Assembly (NCBI GenBank): GCA_002394965.1
Contig: DGVL01000084.1
Coordinates: forward strand, 1-5,119
DNA: 5,119 nucleotides
Reading direction: 5' to 3'
DNA from: Lachnospira sp. UBA4285
GTDB taxonomy: Bacteria; Bacillota; Clostridia; Lachnospirales; Lachnospiraceae
Position numbers and translations under genes: made by a program. Every line of letters starts with the position of its first letter. Position 1 is the stretch's first letter. The notes under the pieces are model-generated. The model saw only the letters and a list, made by a program, of their open reading frames with translations. It made no database searches and was not told the origin of the DNA. Shown here piece by piece: positions 1-4,691 of the stretch.

Positions 1-184
1 TTGGATCCTTGTCTTCAGTATACAGCACATTTTGCAAGATTACAACATCATTAAGCTCTGCAAAACAGAGCGCCGTCTCACTGAAGCGGTGCGAATGAGG
101 CATCGCGCTTCCGGGCTGACTTGCCAAACGCGGTGCCTCTGCCTCAACAGGAAAGCAGCGCAATTCAGATAAGGGTTTCCTCAT
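1..184 (-). CDS. Possible N-terminal part of an unidentified protein, cut by the window edge
   Basis: An uninterrupted minus-strand frame begins with ATG at 184 and runs off the left edge after 61 codons. The translation starts MRKPLSEL and ends at the edge with LYTEDKDP; I recognise no family, signal peptide or membrane segment. A second in-frame ATG at 103 has a weak GGAAG four bases upstream and may be the better start, because the ATG at 184 has no ribosome binding site and lies in the loop of the hairpin that appears to end the upstream operon. Third-position composition is less G/C-biased than in the neighbouring dehydrogenase, and a plus-strand frame is open over the same bases until about 172. 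It could equally be a chance open frame in a spacer; sequence beyond the window would decide. Confidence 0.2.
   Translation of the reverse strand, partial: MRKPLSELRCFPVEAEAPRLASQPGSAMPHSHRFSETALCFAELNDVVILQNVLYTEDKDP
55..71. repeat. Small perfect hairpin, 6-bp arms
   Basis: GCTCTG at 55-60 and CAGAGC at 66-71 are perfect reverse complements around a 5-base loop. No T-run follows on either strand, so it does not look like an intrinsic terminator. It may be chance. Confidence 0.25.
97..139. repeat. Inverted repeat, 11-bp arms with one mismatch
   Basis: GAGGCATCGCG (97-107) and CGCGGTGCCTC (129-139) pair over 11 positions, with one mismatch that is a G-U wobble in one of the two transcripts, around a 21-base spacer. 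The right part of a weaker nested fold (about 84-110) overlaps the left arm. No T-tract is attached. It lies downstream of the operon's terminator hairpin, in a segment with no confident gene; function unknown. Confidence 0.3.
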
Positions 185-198
185 CTGAATTGCGCTGC
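152..198 (-). terminator. Probable Rho-independent terminator of the reductase-dehydrogenase operon
   Basis: A perfect 16-bp inverted repeat (arms 155-170 and 183-198, 12-base loop) begins 19 bases past the dehydrogenase stop codon. Read on the minus strand, the stem is followed directly by TTTCC. The short T-tract makes this a weak or incomplete intrinsic terminator, but the position, stem length and orientation fit the end of the operon. On the plus strand no T-run follows, so it is not a terminator for that strand. It could also be a 3' mRNA-stabilising structure. Confidence 0.6.
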
Positions 199-217
199 AG
201 AGAAGCCTGGAAAAGAC

Positions 218-1282
218 TCAATCCTGTACTTTCAGTACTGCCTTGATCACTCGCTGATGCGTCAGGTCATCAATTGCCCGATCCATATCATTAAAGTCAT
301 AATAGGTGATCAGCTTGTCCGCAGGAAACTTGCCTTCCGCGGTCAGCTTCATGAGTCTTTCTATGTTCGGTACGGCTTCCCACTCACCCATACCGCCGTG
401 CTTGTATGTTCCGTTGATCGTCATATCCGGGAAGAACGGAAACGGCTCGTGATAGAGGGCTGCGAAGTAAAGTGTGCCCATTTTCCCCAGAACCTTTGTC
501 GCTTCCTCACACACATTGCTGTGACCGGTCGCCTCGATCACGACCTTGCCGCCCTCAGGCGCAATGGCCTTGATTGCGGCGATCAGATCCTCTTCCTCTT
601 TGCGGTTCACCACATGGGTTGCGCCCAGCTCTTTTGCAAGCTCCAGTTTCCAGGGGGTACCGCCGACCGCAATGATCTTGCTGCAGCCGGCCATTTTCGC
701 GCCCATCATGGCGGACATGCCGACTGTCCCAAGGCCGAAAATAATCGCCGTATCGCCGGGCTGGGGGTTGCAGGCCATGACGCTGCCTACGCCGGTCATG
801 ATGCCGCAGCCATAAGGGCCGGCCGTATCAGGGTCGATTCCGTCAGGGACTTTCGTCGCGTTTGCTTCATTGGTCAGAGTAACATTGGAGAAGGAATTCT
901 GGGAGAACCAGTTGGGAATTGGCCGGTTCTTATAATTGATGCGTCCCGGGCCGAAGAAATTGCCCATATAGGTATCGCAGAGACTGGTTTTCCCCATCTG
1001 GCACCATTTACATTTTCCACAGGAGGCATAGGTAATGCCGACGCGGTCGCCCACCTTGAATCTTGTCACGTCCGGACCCACAGACTCTACAATCCCCGCG
1101 CCTTCGTGGCCGGCAATCAGGGGAAACATTCCGGTTCCGCCGTGGATTGCGGTCATATCTGTTCCGCAGATGCCGACGGCCGTAATCTTCACACGGATTT
1201 CAGAGCCGACCGGTTCACGCACATCCACTTCGTCGAAGATGATTTTATTCGGAGCTGGGCATACAGCAGCTGTTGCTTTCAT
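218..1282 (-). CDS. Zinc-dependent medium-chain alcohol dehydrogenase, aryl-alcohol-dehydrogenase-like
   Basis: A cytosolic MDR-superfamily dehydrogenase that oxidises an alcohol to an aldehyde or ketone, or runs in reverse, with NAD(P). The 354 residues are full length for the family. The N-terminal GroES-like domain carries the catalytic zinc ligands C39 (in GICGTD), H59-E60 (in AGHEGAG) and C159 (in GCGIMTG), plus a complete structural zinc lobe C88, C91, C94 and C102. The Rossmann motif GLGTVG is at 183-188. The second strand of that fold ends in AVGGTP (205-210), lacking the acidic residue typical of NAD-specific members, so NADP(H) preference is inferred. I chose ATG at 1282 over the in-frame TTG at 1300 because AGGAG lies 6 bases before the ATG, while the TTG overlaps the reductase stop codon and would place that AGGAG inside the gene. 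It is the second gene of an operon with the upstream flavoenzyme. The natural substrate cannot be read from the sequence. Confidence 0.93.
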   Translation of the reverse strand: MKATAAVCPAPNKIIFDEVDVREPVGSEIRVKITAVGICGTDMTAIHGGTGMFPLIAGHEGAGIVESVGPDVTRFKVGDRVGITYASCGKCKWCQMGKTSLCDTYMGNFFGPGRINYKNRPIPNWFSQNSFSNVTLTNEANATKVPDGIDPDTAGPYGCGIMTGVGSVMACNPQPGDTAIIFGLGTVGMSAMMGAKMAGCSKIIAVGGTPWKLELAKELGATHVVNRKEEEDLIAAIKAIAPEGGKVVIEATGHSNVCEEATKVLGKMGTLYFAALYHEPFPFFPDMTINGTYKHGGMGEWEAVPNIERLMKLTAEGKFPADKLITYYDFNDMDRAIDDLTHQRVIKAVLKVQD

Positions 1283-1288
1283 GATGAT

Positions 1289-1293
1289 CTCCT
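1289..1293 (-). promoter_or_regulatory. Ribosome binding site of the alcohol dehydrogenase
   Basis: Minus-strand AGGAG, within GAGAGGAG, ends 6 bases before ATG at 1282. It lies just after the TGA of the flavoenzyme gene (1297-1299), an arrangement that favours translational coupling and fixes the dehydrogenase start at 1282. Confidence 0.85.
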
Positions 1294-1296
1294 CTC

Positions 1297-3333
1297 TCAA
1301 TCCAGTGCATAGACCGCTTCATAAGCGTCATGCGTTGCATCAATGACATTTCCGGCTTTCTTCGTGCTGCCGACTTCGATCACATTGGCTCCGAGCGCTC
1401 TCAGTTCCTCGGTGATCGTCGCGTTCGGCTTCAGGCCGACAGAAAGAATGACCTTGTCCGCCTTCACGGCCATGCGATCGCCGGCTTTCAGGGATGTCAG
1501 AAGATTTCCGGCCTGATCAATGGTAAACAGTTTCTTGGCCACTTCTACGACGGCGCCCTCGTCGTTCACTTCAACCAGCTTGTAGTCTGCAAGGACATCC
1601 ACGCCGTATGCCTTGATCATGTCGTGCAGCATCATTTTATGCTGCTGCGGAACAAATTCGGAAGAAAGCACGTCCGACAGCATCTCGACGATCGTGACTT
1701 TTTTGCCTTTCTTTGCCAGATCGACCGCCGTCTCACATCCGACCATACCGCCGCCGACAACAACGACAGACGCACCCGGGTCAATGTCGTTCTCCAGCAG
1801 GTCAACTGCCGTGATGGCTTTCTCGATTCCGGGGATCGACGACGGAACGACAGAGGATGCGCCCGTGGCCATGACCACCGTGTCATACTTTCCTTCCTGA
1901 TAGAGCGCTGTCGAGAACGCGGTATTCAGATGGATCGGAACATTCCGCTCTTTCAGCTCGGTAATGAACCAGTCGCGGAGCGCATGGATGTCTTCCTTGA
2001 ACTCATGTGCGCCGGCGGCGTTCAGTTCGCCTCCGAGCACCGGGGATTTTTCAAAAACCTCCGGCAGATGTCCGTTCTCCGCCGCAGTCAGGGCTGCCTG
2101 CATACCGGCGACACCGCCGCCGACAACCGCGATCTTCTTCGGAGACGAAGATTTCTTCGCTGGGTGGGAGGCCTCAAAGCAGGCTCTCGGATTGGCCGCG
2201 CAGGACTCATGCTGCTGGGTTTCCAGGCAGCGGCCGATGCAGCCCATGTTGCAGCCGATACAGGGCCGAATGCGGTCGGCCTTTCCGGCGGCGACCTTGT
2301 TTGGAAATTCCGGATCGGCAAGCGTCGGGCGGGACATGACAACGGCATCGGCGAAGCCCTCCGTCACGGCGCGCAGCGCTACGTCCGGGTCACCCATGCG
2401 GGAGCGGGCAAGAACGGGGATATGAACGGCTTCCTTGATCGGTTTATAATACTCCAGGCCATGGCCCTTCGGCATGTAGCTGGGAGGACATGCATAATAG
2501 AACGAATCATACAGACCGACGTCGGTCATAATGGCAGCGATGCCCATCTGTTCCAGCTTTTTGACGATTTCAACCGACTCCTCCACCGTACGGCCCGCTT
2601 CGTCTTCGCCGAAGAGAGACGGCTGGTCCAGTCCCTTGATAAAGCTCTTGACCCCCAGGCCGACAAGGACCGGATAGTCGTTTCCGCATTCACGGTGGAT
2701 GCCCTCAACGGTTTCCTGCACCAGGCGCAGACGATTGTCCAGCGTTCCACCGTATTCGTCTGTGCGATGGTTGGTGATGGCAAGGACAAACTGGTCCAGC
2801 AGATATCCCCAGTGGAGAGAATGCAGGTCGATGCCCGCAAACCCGGCTTCCTTGCCAAGCACGGCGGAGCGAATGATGGCATCCCGTTTGATTCCGATTT
2901 CCTTGCGGGTCAGCGGCTTGCTCATGAAGGTCGGAAAATTATGCGCGGGAAGGGCAGAGGGTGCCTTGAACGTGGGATAGTTACGCCCCACGCCGAAGCC
3001 CAGTTCCAGAAAGATCTTCGCGCCGGCGGCTTCCACTGCGGAAGTCGTCTTCCGGTTCTGCTCAACAAAATGCTCGGGATGCTTCAGGCCGACATCATAG
3101 TTGCCCATTCTGGGATCCACTTCCTGATCCACAAGCTGAACGCCGGTTATGATCGCGGCAAAGCCTCCCTTTGCTCTTTCGGCATAGAAAGCTGCGGCTT
3201 CGTCTGTGAAGGCTCCCTGGGGATCTGTCTGCCACGCCATACCCATGGGACCCATGACAAATCGATTTCGCAGCGCTACATTCCCAATTTGAAACGGTTC
3301 CAACAGAGGCGCATATTTGTTCGAATTGCTCAC
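1297..3333 (-). CDS. FMN/[4Fe-4S]/FAD enoate-reductase-like NADH:flavin oxidoreductase (OYE family)
   Basis: A 678-residue multidomain flavoenzyme of the 2,4-dienoyl-CoA reductase / 2-enoate reductase / BaiCD-BaiH group, expected to reduce an activated C=C bond using NAD(P)H in the cytosol of an anaerobe. Residues 1 to about 350 form the OYE TIM barrel that binds FMN; HSLHWGYLLDQF (171-182) carries the His pair and Tyr177, which aligns with the proton-donor Tyr of E. coli FadH. The cluster motif C358-x2-C361-x3-C365-x12-C378 follows. FAD-binding GGGVAG is at 405-410 with E428 ending the next strand. A second nucleotide fold, GGGMVG at 527-532, ends in E550, which favours NADH. The start is GTG at 3333, preceded by AGGGAG; an in-frame stop just upstream excludes a longer protein. 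Oddities: ACPP at 281-284 where I recall AHPP in bile-acid and enoate reductases, and GS rather than GD near 655-656. Daidzein-, steroid-, cinnamate- or bile-acid-type substrates are all possible. Confidence 0.9.
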   Translation of the reverse strand: MSNSNKYAPLLEPFQIGNVALRNRFVMGPMGMAWQTDPQGAFTDEAAAFYAERAKGGFAAIITGVQLVDQEVDPRMGNYDVGLKHPEHFVEQNRKTTSAVEAAGAKIFLELGFGVGRNYPTFKAPSALPAHNFPTFMSKPLTRKEIGIKRDAIIRSAVLGKEAGFAGIDLHSLHWGYLLDQFVLAITNHRTDEYGGTLDNRLRLVQETVEGIHRECGNDYPVLVGLGVKSFIKGLDQPSLFGEDEAGRTVEESVEIVKKLEQMGIAAIMTDVGLYDSFYYACPPSYMPKGHGLEYYKPIKEAVHIPVLARSRMGDPDVALRAVTEGFADAVVMSRPTLADPEFPNKVAAGKADRIRPCIGCNMGCIGRCLETQQHESCAANPRACFEASHPAKKSSSPKKIAVVGGGVAGMQAALTAAENGHLPEVFEKSPVLGGELNAAGAHEFKEDIHALRDWFITELKERNVPIHLNTAFSTALYQEGKYDTVVMATGASSVVPSSIPGIEKAITAVDLLENDIDPGASVVVVGGGMVGCETAVDLAKKGKKVTIVEMLSDVLSSEFVPQQHKMMLHDMIKAYGVDVLADYKLVEVNDEGAVVEVAKKLFTIDQAGNLLTSLKAGDRMAVKADKVILSVGLKPNATITEELRALGANVIEVGSTKKAGNVIDATHDAYEAVYALD

Positions 3334-3342
3334 GTTGAATCA

Positions 3343-3348
3343 CTCCCT
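3343..3348 (-). promoter_or_regulatory. Ribosome binding site supporting the GTG start of the flavoenzyme
   Basis: Minus-strand AGGGAG lies 9 bases before GTG at 3333. A TGA in the same frame just upstream of the GTG rules out any earlier start, and the protein begins the expected OYE N-terminus (APLLEPFQIG at residues 8-17) shortly after, so GTG is the credible start. Confidence 0.8.
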
Positions 3349-3391
3349 GATTTTAGTTTGGACACGGCTGATGACCGCTTCCTTTGTCTGT

Positions 3392-3420
3392 ATTGTAACA
3401 AGCATTGGATTCCATGTCGA
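3392..3420 (-). promoter_or_regulatory. Probable sigma-70-type promoter of the flavoenzyme-dehydrogenase operon
   Basis: On the minus strand, TCGACA (3415-3420, 5 of 6 matches to the -35 consensus) is separated by 17 bases from TACAAT (3392-3397, 5 of 6 matches to -10), which carries an extended-10 TG (TGTTACAAT). Transcription would start near 3385, giving a leader of about 50 bases. It lies downstream of the lysR terminator, so the operon probably has its own promoter rather than relying on read-through. Confidence 0.6.
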
Positions 3421-3424
3421 ATGC
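3402..3424. promoter_or_regulatory. Candidate LysR-type operator dyad overlapping the operon promoter
   Basis: GCATT (3402-3406) and AATGC (3420-3424) form a perfect interrupted dyad, with a smaller ATTC-N6-GAAT dyad nested inside. The site covers the spacer and -35 of the proposed promoter. LysR-family proteins bind interrupted dyads near the promoters they control, and the neighbouring lysR gene is the obvious candidate. The assignment is inferred from position and symmetry only. Confidence 0.35.
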
Positions 3425-3456
3425 AAAGAACGCATCGAAAAAACTCTTCCCCATGC

Positions 3457-3484
3457 AAAAGCGACAGAGCCTCTGCTCTGTCGC
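3457..3484 (-). terminator. Rho-independent terminator of the LysR regulator gene
   Basis: A perfect 10-bp stem (arms 3461-3470 and 3475-3484, 4-base loop CTCT on the plus strand) begins 19 bases after the lysR stop codon. On the minus strand it is followed at once by TTTT. The G/C-rich stem, tight loop and T-run are standard, and it separates lysR from the downstream promoter and operon. Confidence 0.8.
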
Positions 3485-3503
3485 CTTGTATGCATGATTT
3501 GTT

Positions 3504-4391
3504 TTACCAGGTTTCTTTCAGCTGTTCCACAAACTTTTTGGCCAGCTCATTCTCTTCGTCGTAGAGCGCAACCACATAGCCCTGGTCCAGGCTGGTTCTT
3601 TCCACCGGCACAACATCGATCAGCGATCGAAATGCAAAATAGTTCTCCGAAGAGATGACGCCCGAATGCGCAATTCCGACTCCCTGAGCAAGATACAGCA
3701 TCTCTTCTGCAATGGATCGGCAGGGAATCAACTCAGAAAAGTGAACGTGGTGATCTTTATAAAACTGGGCTACCGCTGTGGCGCTTTGCATGGTGCCGTT
3801 GCCGATATAATAGAGAATCTCTCCGTCGAGATCTTCCGGATAGATCGGTCGTTTGTTCCAGAGCCGGTGATTCCGTCCGACAAGAACGGCAAGTGTATTC
3901 TTGCTCAGAATCTCGCAGGAAATCCCCTCCAGCCCGCGGACTTCTCCATAAACCGTTACTCCTACGTCAATCTGTCGGTTTGCCAGAAAGGCGGGAACAT
4001 TTGTCTGCATATCGCAGTCAAAGGAGAGCTCCACATCCGGATATTTCTTCTTCATCAGCGAGACCGCGCGGATGATCGGCTCCTGTTTTACGGTTGGGCT
4101 GACGCCGATTCTCAGAGCGCCGCCCTGCCCGGTCTTAAACTGATTCATTTTGATAATCGCCTGGTTATGCTGTCTGATGATTTTTCCCGCTTCTTTGTAT
4201 AGGGCATGTGCGGCGGACGTCGGTTCCAAAAGCTGACCTTTCCGCTGGAAAAGATCGATTTTCAGCTCAGCCTCCAGCGCCTGAATTCGGCGCGTCATGG
4301 TCGACTGCGAAATAAACTGGTTCTCAGCCGCCCGTGAGATGCTCTGAACGTTATAGACTTCAACAAACGACTGCAGCAGCTCAATTTCCAT
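3504..4391 (-). CDS. LysR-type transcriptional regulator
   Basis: A 295-residue DNA-binding regulator of usual LysR length. The N-terminal winged helix-turn-helix spans about residues 1-60, with the recognition region SISRAAENQFISQSTMTRRI at 17-36 and the conserved ALEAELKIDLFQRKG stretch at 38-52; a linker helix follows at about 60-85. The C-terminal periplasmic-binding-protein-like effector domain begins at GALRIGVSP (91-99) and runs to the end. I prefer ATG at 4391 over ATG at 4400: AGGAG abuts the upstream ATG with no spacing but stands 9 bases before the downstream one, and MEIELLQSF is the normal family beginning. The gene is in tandem with, not divergent from, the flavoenzyme operon, and has its own promoter and terminator. 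By LysR precedent it probably controls that operon in response to the pathway substrate or an intermediate; the ligand is not evident. Confidence 0.92.
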   Translation of the reverse strand: MEIELLQSFVEVYNVQSISRAAENQFISQSTMTRRIQALEAELKIDLFQRKGQLLEPTSAAHALYKEAGKIIRQHNQAIIKMNQFKTGQGGALRIGVSPTVKQEPIIRAVSLMKKKYPDVELSFDCDMQTNVPAFLANRQIDVGVTVYGEVRGLEGISCEILSKNTLAVLVGRNHRLWNKRPIYPEDLDGEILYYIGNGTMQSATAVAQFYKDHHVHFSELIPCRSIAEEMLYLAQGVGIAHSGVISSENYFAFRSLIDVVPVERTSLDQGYVVALYDEENELAKKFVEQLKETW

Positions 4392-4400
4392 GTTTTTCAT

Positions 4401-4405
4401 CTCCT
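4401..4405 (-). promoter_or_regulatory. Ribosome binding site that decides the lysR start
   Basis: Minus-strand AGGAG lies 9 bases upstream of ATG 4391 but directly against ATG 4400. The spacing favours 4391 as the translation start. Confidence 0.75.
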
Positions 4406-4462
4406 ATCGCAGGTTCCATGCAAATTGTCAATATCGAAATACAATGAAGTACTGTCTTGTTC

Positions 4463-4491
4463 ATTTTACCACGGGATCGCGCATTTGGCCA
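4463..4491 (-). promoter_or_regulatory. Probable promoter of the LysR regulator gene
   Basis: On the minus strand, TGGCCA (4486-4491, 4 of 6 matches to -35) is followed after 17 bases by TAAAAT (4463-4468, 5 of 6 matches to -10), with an extended-10 TG (TGGTAAAAT). The start point would be near 4456, giving a leader of about 65 bases. A perfect TTGACA occurs inside that leader but has no good -10 partner at 16-18 bases. Confidence 0.5.
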
Positions 4492-4511
4492 GGAAAAGCG
4501 AAGAATGCTCA

Positions 4512-4561
4512 ATGCATAATTTGCATAAAGAAGCCTTTTGCTCATGCAATTCTTCCATGCA
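4512..4561. repeat. Cluster of ATGCA/TGCAT words upstream of lysR
   Basis: ATGCA-N5-TGCAT (4512-4526) is a perfect short dyad; further ATGCA words start at 4544 and 4557, where the two TGCA tetramers are 9 bases apart, and another starts at 4418 in the leader. The cluster lies 20-70 bases upstream of the proposed lysR -35. It could be an autoregulatory operator; the spacings are not uniform, so chance enrichment in an AT-rich gap is possible. Confidence 0.3.
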
Positions 4562-4590
4562 GTTTCACGCCTTTATGGGCGAAAATCTTC

Positions 4591-4639
4591 GCAAAATAAA
4601 TAATCCTGTATGCCCCGCCGGCGGCGGGGCATACAGGAT
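4591..4639 (-). terminator. Strong Rho-independent terminator of the methyltransferase gene
   Basis: A perfect 17-bp inverted repeat (arms 4603-4619 and 4623-4639, 3-base loop) with a run of GC pairs next to the loop lies about 50 bases past the methyltransferase stop. On the minus strand it is followed by TATTTATTTTGC, a T-rich tail. On the plus strand the following sequence is GTCTTTCCC, so its main direction is minus. It isolates lysR from upstream transcription. Confidence 0.8.
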
Positions 4640-4652
4640 GTCTTTCCCGGCT

Positions 4653-4691
4653 GATCCGGGTAAGGGGAAACTGTGCCTTACCCGCCGGATC
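4653..4691. repeat. Imperfect hairpin overlapping the methyltransferase stop codon
   Basis: GATCC plus GGGTAAGG (4653-4665) pairs with CCTTACCC (4676-4683) and GGATC (4687-4691), giving 13 pairs with a 3-base bulge and a 10-base loop. The right arm includes two bases of the TGA stop at 4690-4692. No T-tract follows, so it probably supports the adjacent terminator or protects the 3' end. Confidence 0.45.

Noticed and set aside
1283..1300. TTG at 1300 as the dehydrogenase start, adding six residues
   Set aside because: The AGGAG at 1289-1293 would fall inside the gene, and MKATAAV from ATG 1282 is the normal family N-terminus with ideal RBS spacing.
257..1312. A 351-codon plus-strand open frame opposite the alcohol dehydrogenase
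   Set aside because: It is an antisense shadow: the opposite strand carries all the zinc ligands and the Rossmann motif of a full-length dehydrogenase, while this translation shows no domain.
1330..3564. A 744-codon plus-strand open frame opposite the flavoenzyme gene
   Set aside because: It is antisense to a protein with complete, ordered family motifs. Its translation is rich in His, Arg and Cys with no recognisable domain, as expected from the complement of codon-biased sequence, and I see no start region with a good RBS.
4392..4400. ATG at 4400 as the lysR start, adding three residues
   Set aside because: The AGGAG directly abuts this ATG with no spacing; ATG 4391 is 9 bases away and gives the usual N-terminus.
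4591..4691. Two adjacent hairpins considered as a riboswitch, attenuator or CRISPR repeat
   Set aside because: The arms are different sequences, no repeat unit recurs, and the position just past a stop codon with a T-rich tail is explained by termination.
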